Shown here: positions 52,526 through 62,025 of the stretch, piece after piece
Position numbering within the stretch: the stretch's first letter is position 1
Layout: every line of letters begins with the position of its first letter
Assembly (NCBI GenBank): GCA_009929265.1
Contig: SAAU01000006.1
Span: forward strand, 19,207 to 83,206
DNA from: Alphaproteobacteria bacterium
GTDB taxonomy: Bacteria > Pseudomonadota > Alphaproteobacteria > CASFRQ01 > SAAU01
Length of the DNA stretch: 64,000 nt
Direction: 5' to 3'
Notes under the pieces: model-generated
Seen by the model: the letters and a program-made list of their open reading frames with translations, nothing else
Told to the model about the DNA's origin: nothing
Databases searched by the model: none
Translations under genes and position numbers: made by a program

Positions 52526-53833
52526 ATGAAAATAGCAATTATTGGAACTGGATATGTCGGACTTCCAACAGGTGTGGGGCTTGCAGAGTTTGACAATCAA
52601 GTGATTTGCGTGGATAAAGAACGCTCTAAAATTGAACAGTTAAAGCAAGGAAAAGTGACTCTATTCGAAGAAGGATTGGAAGAACTTTTCCTTAAAAATT
52701 TAAAAGAAGGACGTCTTTCTTTTACAACGAATATCAAGGAAGCTATTCCCAAAGCTGATGTTGTTTTGATTGCAGTAGGCACGCCGCCTAATCCCAAAAC
52801 AAAAGAGGCTGACTTAAAATATATTTATGCAGCAGCAGAAGAAATTGCGCCGCTTCTTTCCGACTTTACGGTTGTGGCTACAAAGTCCACCGTTCCAGTT
52901 GGGACAGGGGATAAGATTGAAGCTTTAATAAAGCAAAAAAATCCTAAAGCCGATGTTGAGGTTATTTCTTTACCTGAGTTCTTACGAGAAGGGTTTGCCA
53001 TTTACGACTTTTTCCATCCAGATAGAATTGTAATTGGGGCTAATGCTCAAAGAGGATTTGATAGAATAAAAAAGATGTATGCTCCGTTTGAGGGAAAAAC
53101 GAATTTCTTGTGTGTTTCAAGACGTTCTTCTGAAACGATTAAGTATGCGTCAAATGCTTTTTTAGCTATGAAAATTCACTATGCTAATGAGTTGGCCGAT
53201 TTTTGTGAAAAAGCAGGGGCGATTGTCTCTGAAGTGACTCAAGGGATGGGATTGGATACCCGAATTGGATCTAGATTTTTAAATGCAGGGCCTGGATATG
53301 GGGGAAGTTGTTTCCCTAAAGACACGAATGCTATGGCCTATATGGGGCGTCAATATGGGGCAGATTTATCCCTTGTGGCTGCCACAATTAAAGGCAATAC
53401 TTTGCGTAAAAAGAAAATGGCAGAGCGGATTTTAGCTCAAGTTGAAGAGGTTAAAAATCCAAAAGTTGCGGTATTGGGGTTGGCTTTTAAAGGTGGAACA
53501 GATGATTGCAGAGAATCTCCGGCCATTGATATTATTCAAAATTTGCTTGAATTAAGACCTGATATTCAAATTAAAGCTTATGATCCAAAAGCCACAGAAC
53601 AAGCACGCAAAATTCTGGGTGACAAAATTATCTATGAAACGGATATGTATAAAGCCGCAGAAGGAGCCGATGTGCTGGCTGTTTTAACAGAATGGGTTGA
53701 TTTTAAATCTTTAGATCTTGAAAAAACACTTTCCTTAATGGAAGGCAAAAAGATTGTAGATTTAAGAAATATGCTTTCTTTTGAAAAGGCTACACAGTTG
53801 GGATTTAAGTATTCTTCCATTGGTCGCGTCTAA
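52526..53833 (+). CDS. ugd: UDP-glucose 6-dehydrogenase
   Basis: 435 residues from ATG 52526 with a GAGGAAAT site; the open frame runs 22 codons further up. N-terminal NAD-binding MKIAIIGTGYVGLPTGVGLAE, central GPGYGGSCFPKDTNAM with the catalytic Cys, and a C-terminal FKGGTDDCRESPAIDII. Oxidises UDP-glucose to UDP-glucuronate, a precursor of capsule or LPS sugars. Single gene between two noncoding stretches. Confidence 0.97.
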   Translation: MKIAIIGTGYVGLPTGVGLAEFDNQVICVDKERSKIEQLKQGKVTLFEEGLEELFLKNLKEGRLSFTTNIKEAIPKADVVLIAVGTPPNPKTKEADLKYIYAAAEEIAPLLSDFTVVATKSTVPVGTGDKIEALIKQKNPKADVEVISLPEFLREGFAIYDFFHPDRIVIGANAQRGFDRIKKMYAPFEGKTNFLCVSRRSSETIKYASNAFLAMKIHYANELADFCEKAGAIVSEVTQGMGLDTRIGSRFLNAGPGYGGSCFPKDTNAMAYMGRQYGADLSLVAATIKGNTLRKKKMAERILAQVEEVKNPKVAVLGLAFKGGTDDCRESPAIDIIQNLLELRPDIQIKAYDPKATEQARKILGDKIIYETDMYKAAEGADVLAVLTEWVDFKSLDLEKTLSLMEGKKIVDLRNMLSFEKATQLGFKYSSIGRV

Positions 53834-53955
53834 AATTTAAGGCAAAGACCTTAAAAAAGTAAAAAAATGAGGGATTTTTTCTTTTTTTCCTTTAAGAACT
53901 TTTTTTTATCGGTATACTTTAATAAAAGAAATGAAGTTAGAAAAAAGGAAAAAGA

Positions 53956-54762
53956 ATGTTTCGTTTTTTTAGAAAAGAATCTCTGGAGGGGAAAGCTTCA
54001 CATGATAAGTTAGGGCATTATCCTGAATCTTTACATGTGGTAGCTTTTCCTGAAAGAAGATATTTAAAAACGTCTCGGTTTTTGGTTATTTTGGCGATAT
54101 TCAGTCTTTCTTTAACCATTGTCATGGGATTGGGATATAAAATCCTTCTTAAAAATCAAAATGTTTCAATTGTGTTTAGAAATTATTTATCTGGAACACG
54201 CCTTTTTTATATTGATAAAACAGATAACCGCATTCGTCAGGTTTTAAGGGAACGGACGGTTATTCCGGCCTATAGTCTTTTAGCTGAACGACTCATTACG
54301 GATTACATTGATTTAAGATATACCTTCTTTCCCCGTCGATATGTTATGGAGGAACGCCTTTCTGGAAGAGGGCTTTTCGCTCTTTACTCTGGAAATGAAT
54401 ATGGAAAATTCATGATGGCGAATAAGGAAAAAATGGATAGGCTTTATGCAGATAGATTTACGCGGATTCCTCATATTCATTACGTTCGTTTTCTAAATAC
54501 AAACTTATATGAAGTGGGGTTCGATGTTTTTGAATTTAGAGGATCTGAATATAAAGGGTTTAAGAAGTGTTTTTGTCAGGAAGAATCGTGTTTAGAATGT
54601 AAGGTGGAACATGCCTATAAACAAGAACATTATAAAGCCCTTGTTCGTGTAGCTTTCCTTTCTCAAGAAAGTCGAAAAGATATTAAATTATTAAACCCAA
54701 CTGGATTTAGGATTTTAAAATTTATCGAATTTAACAGAATGAAAGGCGCTTTTGAGGAATAA
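53956..54762 (+). CDS. VirB8-like membrane protein (orphan)
   Basis: 268 residues: ~40 cytoplasmic residues, one membrane helix (FLVILAIFSLSLTIVMGLGYKI, 42-65), then a periplasmic domain. The periplasmic part looks like VirB8: LLAERLITDYIDLRYTFFP, a Tyr/Arg-rich helix, ALVRVAFLSQE and the end motif NPTGFRILKFIEF (compare NPLGF-x-V). VirB8 is an inner-membrane scaffold of type IV secretion; no other VirB/Trb genes are within the window. Function may have been reassigned. An unusual CFCQEESCLEC Cys cluster (about 202-212) is not typical of VirB8. Confidence 0.5.
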   Translation: MFRFFRKESLEGKASHDKLGHYPESLHVVAFPERRYLKTSRFLVILAIFSLSLTIVMGLGYKILLKNQNVSIVFRNYLSGTRLFYIDKTDNRIRQVLRERTVIPAYSLLAERLITDYIDLRYTFFPRRYVMEERLSGRGLFALYSGNEYGKFMMANKEKMDRLYADRFTRIPHIHYVRFLNTNLYEVGFDVFEFRGSEYKGFKKCFCQEESCLECKVEHAYKQEHYKALVRVAFLSQESRKDIKLLNPTGFRILKFIEFNRMKGAFEE

Positions 54763-54765
54763 CAT

Positions 54766-54837
54766 CTAAAAAATAGTGCGTTTTAAAACATAAATTGCAA
54801 TGATAATAAGTAAAATTTCGGTTATTTTATCTGTCAT
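54766..54837 (-). CDS. Tiny membrane peptide (23 residues)
   Basis: Minus-strand frame MTDKITEILLIIIAIYVLKRTIF with a clean AAAGGA site 8 bp upstream; an alternative ATG six bases before adds two residues. A single short membrane helix with a basic end, placed between the VirB8-like gene and ptsP. No homology claimed. Confidence 0.35.
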   Translation of the reverse strand: MTDKITEILLIIIAIYVLKRTIF

Positions 54838-54896
54838 TGACATATTCCTTTCTTAAGGAAATATGGCTTAAAAATAAAAGAAGGTCAAGACAATAA

Positions 54897-57158
54897 ATGC
54901 AAAGCTCTCTTCATACATCCTTTCTTGCGGGCATTTCTAGAAGTCTTTTTAAACGTCTTCGGCTTTTATTAAGTTCATCTAAAAAGCCAATAGATAAGCT
55001 TTCTTCTTTTGTAAATATTGTGGCAGAAGAACTGCAAACGGATGTGTGTTCTTGTTATCTAATGAAAAATCAAGAAACTTTAGAATTATTTGCCTCCTTT
55101 GGCCTTGATAAGGAGGCGATTCATAAAACGCGCCTTTATTTAGGGGAAGGACTTGTTGGTGAAATTGCTCTTTCCAAGAAGCCTCTTGCCGTCAGTGATG
55201 TGTGGCAAGATGAACGATTTGCCTATCGCCCAGAAACGAAGGAAGATGATTTTTCCTCTTTAATGGGGGTTCCTCTTTTTAAGGAAAATCAGCTTTTGGG
55301 GGTTTTGGCTGTTCAAACACGGGAAGAATATGTGTATTCGCCTGAAGAAATTGAGCTTTTGGAAACCACATCTATGATTTTGGCTGAGTTTATTCAAAGC
55401 CATTTAAATGATTTTGCTTTAATGGAAAAGGAAGAATTTTCAAGTGAGGCTTTAGAAGGGGTGCCTCTTTCGAAAGGGATAGCCCTTGGAACAGTCGTCT
55501 TTCATAAGATAGATCAAAAACAAAGCATAACTCTTTTTTCAAAAAATCCAGAAGATGAAAAAATCAAGTTAACAGAGGCCTTTGAATCTATGAGATTAAG
55601 TTTTGAATCTCATCTTAATAAAGCAGATATTCAAAAGGCGGAAAAAGATATTTTTCAAACCTATTTGCTGTTTTTGAAAGATAAAGGGTGGCATAGGTTA
55701 ATTGATGAAAATGTAAAAACGGGCTTATCGGCTGAGGTTTCTTTATCCCAAGCAACCGAGGAAATGTGCCTTAGAATGCGGCGCTTAAATGATGCCTATC
55801 TTCGTGAAAGAAGTTACGATTTTGAAGATTTGTCTCAAAAGATTTTAGGATATTTATCCGGGGAAAACGAACAAAAGAAAAATAAATCCTTGCCCGAAAA
55901 TACGATTTTAGTGGCTTCCAAAATTGGACCGGCAGAGCTTTTAGGCTACGATTTAGAAAAAATAAAAGCCCTTGTTTTGGAAAAAGCTTCTGTGACAATG
56001 CATGTGGCTATTATTGCAAAATCTTTCTCTTTACCTGTTATCTCTGAAATTGAAAATGTCACGTCTAAATTAAAAGAAGGCGAAGAAATTCTCATTAACG
56101 CAGAAAATGGACTGATTTATACGCATCCATCAGAAGAGTTGATTGAAGAGTTCAAAAAGCAACTTTCAAGAAAAGAATCTCTTTCAAAAGAGTATATTAA
56201 GCTAAAAGGAGCCCCGTGCCAAACGCTTGATAAAACACCTATTCATCTTTTTGCAAATGCGGGCCTTGCCTTTGATATGATTTCTTCTTCTATCGGGTTT
56301 GCAGAGGGAATTGGTCTTTACCGGACAGAGCTTCCCTTTATGACAAAGCAGAAATTTCCAGATATAAAAGAACAAATTGATATTTATAAAAAAGCCTTAA
56401 ACACGCCATTTCCGGTGACGTTTCGAACGCTTGATATTGGATCGGATAAGGCTCTCCCATATGCCACGCATCGAGAAGAGGAAAACCCAGCAATGGGATG
56501 GCGTTCTATTCGATTAACTTTGGATAGGCGAGCCCTTTTAAAAGGACAACTTCGGGCTTTTATTGAGGCGGCAGAGGGAAAAGATTTTTCGGTAATGTTT
56601 CCGATGATTTCAAATGTGACCGAGTTTAAGGAAGCCAAAAAGACGCTTCAGATTGAACTTGAAAAGGCAAAGGCTAAGAATATTCCGATTGGGAAAATTT
56701 CAGTTGGAACAATGATTGAGGTGCCCTCTCTTGTCTATGAATTGGATGATTTGTTGCCTTTGGTGGACTTTATTTCGGTTGGGACCAATGATTTGGCTCA
56801 ATTTATCTTTGCCATTGATAGGACAGATCCACTTATTTGGACGCGCTATGATACCCTTTCTCTTTCTTTTTTAAGAGTTCTCAAAACGATTCAAGAAAAG
56901 GCTTCTTTTTACAAAGTTCCATGCTCTGTTTGTGGAGAAATTGCGGGGCGTCCGTTGGAGGCTATGACTCTCATCGGATTGGGGTATCGGCGTTTATCTA
57001 TGAATATTGGAAATTTAGGAGCCGTTAAAAATATGATTTTAAGTTTAAATAAAAAAGAACTTGAAGACTATCTTACTTTTCTATTAACCTATTCAAAACG
57101 GGAATCTTTAAGAAAAGCGTTAGAATCTTTCGCTTTAGATAAAGAGATTAAAATATAA
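54897..57158 (+). CDS. ptsP: PEP-protein phosphotransferase PtsP (enzyme I Ntr)
   Basis: 753 residues. GAF domain (~20-160), then the PTS enzyme I parts: N-terminal helical domain (LSKGIALGTV), phosphorylated His domain (KASVTMHVAIIAKSF, His ~368), and PEP-binding barrel (GIGLYRTELPFM, TFRTLDIGSDKALPY, GTNDLAQFIFAIDR, CSVCGEIAG). First enzyme of the nitrogen-related PTS that passes phosphate to NPr and IIA-Ntr; these partners are not in the window. The ribosome site is weak. Confidence 0.95.
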   Translation: MQSSLHTSFLAGISRSLFKRLRLLLSSSKKPIDKLSSFVNIVAEELQTDVCSCYLMKNQETLELFASFGLDKEAIHKTRLYLGEGLVGEIALSKKPLAVSDVWQDERFAYRPETKEDDFSSLMGVPLFKENQLLGVLAVQTREEYVYSPEEIELLETTSMILAEFIQSHLNDFALMEKEEFSSEALEGVPLSKGIALGTVVFHKIDQKQSITLFSKNPEDEKIKLTEAFESMRLSFESHLNKADIQKAEKDIFQTYLLFLKDKGWHRLIDENVKTGLSAEVSLSQATEEMCLRMRRLNDAYLRERSYDFEDLSQKILGYLSGENEQKKNKSLPENTILVASKIGPAELLGYDLEKIKALVLEKASVTMHVAIIAKSFSLPVISEIENVTSKLKEGEEILINAENGLIYTHPSEELIEEFKKQLSRKESLSKEYIKLKGAPCQTLDKTPIHLFANAGLAFDMISSSIGFAEGIGLYRTELPFMTKQKFPDIKEQIDIYKKALNTPFPVTFRTLDIGSDKALPYATHREEENPAMGWRSIRLTLDRRALLKGQLRAFIEAAEGKDFSVMFPMISNVTEFKEAKKTLQIELEKAKAKNIPIGKISVGTMIEVPSLVYELDDLLPLVDFISVGTNDLAQFIFAIDRTDPLIWTRYDTLSLSFLRVLKTIQEKASFYKVPCSVCGEIAGRPLEAMTLIGLGYRRLSMNIGNLGAVKNMILSLNKKELEDYLTFLLTYSKRESLRKALESFALDKEIKI

Positions 57159-57177
57159 TTTTTTTCAAGGAGTTAAA

Positions 57178-58497
57178 ATGAAAGCAAAAGCAATTATTTT
57201 AGGAGCAGGGCAAGGGACTCGTATGAAATCCCCTCTTCCAAAAGTGATGCACAAAATTGCAGGAAGAAGTATGGTCAGAACCCTTTTAGATACCTTAAGC
57301 GATATCGATATCAAAGAAAGTGTTGTTGTTGTGGGTCCTGATATGGATAATGTGAAACAGGAAGTCGCCCCCATTCAAACGGTAGAGCAAACTGAACGTT
57401 TGGGCACAGGACACGCTGTTAAAATGGCCTCAAAGGTCTTTGGAAAATATGAAGAGGGATGTTTTTTCATCCTTTTTGGCGACACACCTTTGATTTCAAA
57501 AGAAACCCTTTTGAAGATGTATGAGGCTTTTGAAAAAGGATCCGATATTGTTGTTTTGGGGTTTGTTCCGGAAAACGCAGGGCGTTATGGACGCTTGATT
57601 GTTGAAGGGGGAGAACTTCAAAAAATTGTTGAATATAAGGATGCAACGGAGGCTGAACGCGCGGTTCAATTATGCAATTCTGGGGTGATGTGCGTGAATG
57701 GAGCCTTCCTTTGGGATTTAATTTCCAGCCTTAAAAATGAAAATGCAGCTAAAGAATATTACTTAACGGATATCGTGGGCCTTGCACGAGAAAAAGGGTT
57801 AAAGGCAAGCGTTGTTCAAGGTGAAAATGAGGAACTTTTAGGCGTTAATTCTAGAGCCGATTTGGCCGTTGCTGAAAAAGTTGTGCAAACAAAATTAAGA
57901 ACCCTTGCTCTTGAAAAAGGGGTTTGCTTGATTGATCCTGAAACAGTTTATTTTTCTTATGATACTCAAATTGAACCCAATGTGACGATTGAACCGAATG
58001 TGTTCTTTTCAACAGGGGTAAAAGTTCAAAAGGATGTTGTTATTCGTGCCTTTTCTCATTTAGAAGATGTTGAAATTGAGCAAGGCGCGACGATTGGTCC
58101 TTTTGCTCGATTTAGAGGGGGCAGTCATATTGGCAAAAATGTTCACGTTGGCAATTTTGTAGAGGTCAAAAAATCAACCTTAGGCGAAAATACAAAGGTT
58201 GGGCATTTAAGCTATTTGGGCGATGCGCTTTTGGCAGAAAATATCAACATTGGGGCCGGAACAATTACGTGCAACTATGATGGATATAGAAAATCAAAAA
58301 CCGAAATTGGCTCTGGGGCTTTTATCGGATCCGATAGTGTTTTAATTGCGCCGATTAAAGTTGGAAAAAATGTTGTGACGGGGGCAGGGTCTGTCCTTTC
58401 AAAAGATGTACCAGATGATGCTTTGGCTGTGACGCGTCCTCGTTTGTTCCTAAAAGAAGACGGGGCGATTTCCTATCATGAAAGAAAAAAGAAATGA
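57178..58497 (+). CDS. glmU: Bifunctional GlmU (UDP-GlcNAc synthesis)
   Basis: 439 residues. N-terminal uridyltransferase with LGAGQGTRMKSPLPKVMHKIAGR, then a left-handed beta-helix acetyltransferase with hexapeptide repeats and the LGDALLAENINIGAGTITCNYDG motif. Makes UDP-GlcNAc for peptidoglycan and lipid A. Starts 20 bp after ptsP; the next gene overlaps by 4 bp. Confidence 0.98.
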   Translation: MKAKAIILGAGQGTRMKSPLPKVMHKIAGRSMVRTLLDTLSDIDIKESVVVVGPDMDNVKQEVAPIQTVEQTERLGTGHAVKMASKVFGKYEEGCFFILFGDTPLISKETLLKMYEAFEKGSDIVVLGFVPENAGRYGRLIVEGGELQKIVEYKDATEAERAVQLCNSGVMCVNGAFLWDLISSLKNENAAKEYYLTDIVGLAREKGLKASVVQGENEELLGVNSRADLAVAEKVVQTKLRTLALEKGVCLIDPETVYFSYDTQIEPNVTIEPNVFFSTGVKVQKDVVIRAFSHLEDVEIEQGATIGPFARFRGGSHIGKNVHVGNFVEVKKSTLGENTKVGHLSYLGDALLAENINIGAGTITCNYDGYRKSKTEIGSGAFIGSDSVLIAPIKVGKNVVTGAGSVLSKDVPDDALAVTRPRLFLKEDGAISYHERKKK

Positions 58498-58727
58498 TTC
58501 AAAAAAGCATTTTTTACCTGTTTTTAATTTTCTTTTTAGGGACCCTTTCTTTGGTTTTTTACCTTTCTTTTCATATGGAAAAGGTGGAAGTGTGCTCTAA
58601 AGCTTATTTTTCATGTTTATCAGAAAGGAAAAAGAGCTCTTCTTTATCAACAACAGATAAATTAAAACAGGCCGTTTCTTGTTCTCTTGCGGATTTAAAA
58701 TGTGTGGGAAAAAATGTTTTTAAATAA
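58494..58727 (+). CDS. Small single-helix membrane protein
   Basis: 77 residues. One membrane helix (SIFYLFLIFFLGTLSLVFYLSF) and a periplasmic part with four Cys (VCSKAYFSCLSE, CSLADLKC), possibly disulfide-bonded. Starts within the glmU end (ATGA) and ends inside the next gene, so it is tightly coupled. No family recognised. Confidence 0.55.
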   Translation: MIQKSIFYLFLIFFLGTLSLVFYLSFHMEKVEVCSKAYFSCLSERKKSSSLSTTDKLKQAVSCSLADLKCVGKNVFK

Positions 58728-59703
58728 GTTAAAACAGTTTCAAAAACTAAAAAAGAAAAAACCTATCCTTCTTGTGGATTTAGGGGGGACTTATTTGCGT
58801 TTTGCTATTACTCGGGATGGGAAAGAATTTTCATATTCTGTAAAAGAAAAATGCTCCTCCTATCAAAGTTTTGAAGATGCGTTAAGGTTTTATTTTCAAA
58901 AAATTGGTTTTGTTCCTAAAAAAGCTTACATGGCAATTGCTGGCGTTTTTAAAGAAGGACGCATTGCGTTAAGTAATAATCCTTGGATTATTGTAAAAGA
59001 TGAAATTAAAAAAAGTTTTGGCTTTCAGGACCTTTTTATTATCAACGATTTTGTGGGGCAAGCGTTAAGCGTTCCATGCTTGAAAGAGGCGGATGTTGTT
59101 TGCTTAAAAGGCGGAATTCCAGATAAGTCTTTTCCTCTTTTGGTCATGGGGCCGGGGACAGGGTTAGGGGTTTCTCTTCTTATTCCAGATAAGAAAAAAG
59201 GCTATCGTCCGTTTGCTTCCGAAGCAGGACATATTTCTCTTTCTTTTGAAACGAAGGAAGAACTTGCCCTTTATTCATTTTTAAAAGAAAAATATCCCCA
59301 TATTTCTGTTGAACGCGTCATTTCAGGCAAGGGATTGTCCTTGATTTATGAATTCAAGAGCGGGAAGTGTCTTTCTCCAGAGGAAGTTTCAAATTTGGCT
59401 CTGTCTGGGGATAAAAAAGCAAAAGAGGCCGTCCTTTTGATGATGGACTTTTTGGGAAGTGCCGCGGGGAATTTTGCCCTCGCTTTCAATGCGTTTCAAG
59501 GCGTTTATTTCTCTGGTGGTATTCTACAACACAAGGGAATGATACCTTTTTTAAAAGAATCCCATTTTATGGAACGCTTTATTGAAAAGGGGCGAATGCG
59601 CGAAATTCTTGCCGAGGTTCCTATTTACTTTATTCATACATCGTTGTCGGCCTTTATTGGGCTTTCAACTTTTATTTTAGGAGATGAAGATGAAATTTTA
59701 TAA
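58714..59703 (+). CDS. glk: Glucokinase (ROK/Glk-like)
   Basis: 329 residues from ATG 58714 (GGGA upstream; a GTG at 58702 is also in frame). ATP-binding phosphate 1 LLVDLGGTYLRFAIT, catalytic region FIINDFVGQAL, GPGTGLGVSLL, EAGHISLSF and GVYFSGGIL. Glk-type glucokinase: phosphorylates glucose with ATP. Overlaps the previous gene by 14 bp and the dapF start by 14 bp. Confidence 0.88.
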   Translation: MFLNKLKQFQKLKKKKPILLVDLGGTYLRFAITRDGKEFSYSVKEKCSSYQSFEDALRFYFQKIGFVPKKAYMAIAGVFKEGRIALSNNPWIIVKDEIKKSFGFQDLFIINDFVGQALSVPCLKEADVVCLKGGIPDKSFPLLVMGPGTGLGVSLLIPDKKKGYRPFASEAGHISLSFETKEELALYSFLKEKYPHISVERVISGKGLSLIYEFKSGKCLSPEEVSNLALSGDKKAKEAVLLMMDFLGSAAGNFALAFNAFQGVYFSGGILQHKGMIPFLKESHFMERFIEKGRMREILAEVPIYFIHTSLSAFIGLSTFILGDEDEIL

Positions 59704-60487
59704 AATGCACGGGGCAGGAAATGATTACGTTTATATTGACGGCGTTTCCGAAAAGATTGATTTTGAAAAATGTGTTTCAAAGGTGAAAGTTCTTTCCGCG
59801 CGGCGTTTCGGAATTGGATCTGATGGGGTGATTTTTCTTCTTCCTAGTCAAAAAGCAGATTTAAGAATGCGGATGTATAATGGGGAAGATGGGACAGAGG
59901 CTGAAATGTGCGGAAATGGTATCCGGTGCGTGATGAAGCTGGCCTTTCTTTTGGGGCTTCTTCCTAGAAAAGCTGTTATTGAGACCCTTCCTGGCCTGAT
60001 TGAAGGAGAGGTTTTGGACGATGAAAATGTTAAGGTCAAAATGTTTTTTCCACCTAAAGTTTCTCTTGAAAAAGAGCACGTTTCTTCAGCAGATAAGGAA
60101 TTTTCCTTTACGCGCGTTAATATTGGGAATCCTCATGCTGTGATTAAAGAGGAAAATATTTCTTCTTTTGAAGTTGAAAAATATGGAAGACCCATTGAAA
60201 ATAATCTTTCCCTTTTTCCAGAGCGCACAAATGTTGAATTTTATGAAATGCTTTCAAAAAATAAAGCCAGAATGCGTGTTTGGGAAAGAGGAAGCGGGGA
60301 AACCTGGGCTTGTGGAACGGGGGCAAGCGCAACAGCTGGGGTGATTCATCAGGAAACAGGCCTTGATGAAATAGAGGTCGAAATGCGTGGCGGAACGCTC
60401 TCTTTCTTTTTCAAGGGAGATGATTTTTATATGCAAGGCCCTGCCAAACTTGTTTATGTTGGGGACGTTGATTTAGATAAATTCTAA
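59690..60487 (+). CDS. dapF: Diaminopimelate epimerase
   Basis: 265 residues. KMHGAGNDYVYID at the start, first catalytic Cys in AEMCGNGIRC and second in WACGTGASAT. Interconverts LL- and meso-DAP. The frame opens at ATG 59684, but ATG 59690 is preferred because AGGAG lies six bases before it, inside the glucokinase end. Completes the DapL route. Confidence 0.96.
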   Translation: MKFYKMHGAGNDYVYIDGVSEKIDFEKCVSKVKVLSARRFGIGSDGVIFLLPSQKADLRMRMYNGEDGTEAEMCGNGIRCVMKLAFLLGLLPRKAVIETLPGLIEGEVLDDENVKVKMFFPPKVSLEKEHVSSADKEFSFTRVNIGNPHAVIKEENISSFEVEKYGRPIENNLSLFPERTNVEFYEMLSKNKARMRVWERGSGETWACGTGASATAGVIHQETGLDEIEVEMRGGTLSFFFKGDDFYMQGPAKLVYVGDVDLDKF

Positions 60488-60493
60488 AAAATA

Positions 60494-62020
60494 TTATTTA
60501 CCAAAAGAGGAAAGGCGTTCTTTGAAAAGAAGGATGCCTTTTTTCATAAAGGAGAGGACTTCTTTTTTAAAAAGAAAGAAAAATCCCAAAATCAAAAAGG
60601 TAAAATAAAAAAGATTCCCATATTTTGCAAAAGGAGGCGGTGGAAGCGCTTTTGGAAGGCGTGTATCAAACGTTCCAATAACTTCCCCGGGAAGGCTTTT
60701 TTCAATTTCACCATATGGATTTATCATCGCTGAAATGCCTGTTTGAACAGGGCGCGCAACGGGAAGACCCTCTTCTATAGCGCGCATTTGTGCGGCAACA
60801 AGGTGTTGATAGGGCCCTTCGGAATCGATATACCAGTTATCGCCCGAGGCATTGATAATCCATTTTGGACGGTGGTTTTTATCGACAATCGATCCAGGGA
60901 AAATAATTTCAAAACAATTCACGAAAGCCGCCGGTGGCGCATCCTTAAAATCATAAGTTTTAGGGCCGGATCCTCTTAAATTATTAGCATTATCCGTGAT
61001 AGGTTTTATCCAAGGGACAAAAGACTGAAAAGGAATATACTCCCCAATCGGCAAAAGGTGCCATTTATCATAGACAAATTCCATTTTTCCCGTATCGTTT
61101 ATCACAACAATACTGTTATAAGAGGCGCCAATCGCCCGTCTAATCATACCTAAGACAAAGGTTTTTCCTTTTGGAATGGCCTTTACAACATAAGAAGGGA
61201 CTTTCTTTGGATTTATTTCTTGTGAAATAACGCTGTTTTCAGCAAAAAGGAAATGGGTAATGTCGTCATAAGGCCTTTCGGAAATCAGCTTTTCAAAGGA
61301 ATCAAACTGATTCTCTTTTTTCTTAATAATATACTCTTCTACATTCCTTACGTGATGTTGAACAATCCGCAATTTAACGTTGGGAACATAGGCGTGCGTT
61401 GCCTTTTGAAGGCGTAAATGTCCCCCATAAAAAAACGCGCCAAAAAGAGAAAGCATCAAAACAGGGAAAAGCAAATTTCGATAAGGCTTTAGGATAAAAA
61501 GAGGGCTGATGAAGAAAAGAATGGCTAAAAGGCCTAAAAGATAAGGGCCCATCCAACTTAAGTTTTGGAAAATTTGAGGGGAAACCACAAAAATAGACGA
61601 GGTTAAATTCCAAGGAAGTCCGGTTAAAAAATAAGTCCGGAACCATTCGAAAAGACTAAAGAAAAAAGCCAAAGCAAAGAGGCGTTTTTTCCCTTGAGGA
61701 AGGAAGGCGGAAAAGTAGGCGGGGAGGGCATAAAAGAGCGCGCCCCAAATTGAAAATCCTAAGCAAAAATAAAAAATAGCAAGGGTTTTTAAGTTGAAAG
61801 CCGCCGTTGCCCAGAAAAGGGAAAAAACAAAGTAAACCGCCCCAAAAAAAGCGCCTTTCCAAAAAGCTTCTTTTTTAGATTGAGTCTTTCCAATAAAAGA
61901 AAAGAAAAGAGGGTAGGTTAAAAAGAGAACCCAAATATGTCCAAAAGGAGGAAGGGCTTGTCCGCTTATCCAAGCTGCGAAAAACAGAACAAGTCCTTCT
62001 TTATAATTTATTTTATGCAT
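60494..62020 (-). CDS. lnt: Apolipoprotein N-acyltransferase
   Basis: 508 residues from ATG 62020; a start at 62041, inside the upstream gene, is also possible. About seven membrane helices in the first half, then a nitrilase-fold periplasmic domain. The Glu in LFAENSV, the Lys in YDKWHLLPIGEYIPF and the Cys in VNCFEIIFPG are the catalytic triad. A final helix anchors it. Adds the third acyl chain to lipoproteins; fits the several lipoprotein genes here. Confidence 0.93.
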   Translation of the reverse strand: MHKINYKEGLVLFFAAWISGQALPPFGHIWVLFLTYPLFFSFIGKTQSKKEAFWKGAFFGAVYFVFSLFWATAAFNLKTLAIFYFCLGFSIWGALFYALPAYFSAFLPQGKKRLFALAFFFSLFEWFRTYFLTGLPWNLTSSIFVVSPQIFQNLSWMGPYLLGLLAILFFISPLFILKPYRNLLFPVLMLSLFGAFFYGGHLRLQKATHAYVPNVKLRIVQHHVRNVEEYIIKKKENQFDSFEKLISERPYDDITHFLFAENSVISQEINPKKVPSYVVKAIPKGKTFVLGMIRRAIGASYNSIVVINDTGKMEFVYDKWHLLPIGEYIPFQSFVPWIKPITDNANNLRGSGPKTYDFKDAPPAAFVNCFEIIFPGSIVDKNHRPKWIINASGDNWYIDSEGPYQHLVAAQMRAIEEGLPVARPVQTGISAMINPYGEIEKSLPGEVIGTFDTRLPKALPPPPFAKYGNLFYFTFLILGFFFLFKKEVLSFMKKGILLFKERLSSFGK

Positions 62021-62025
62021 AGATT

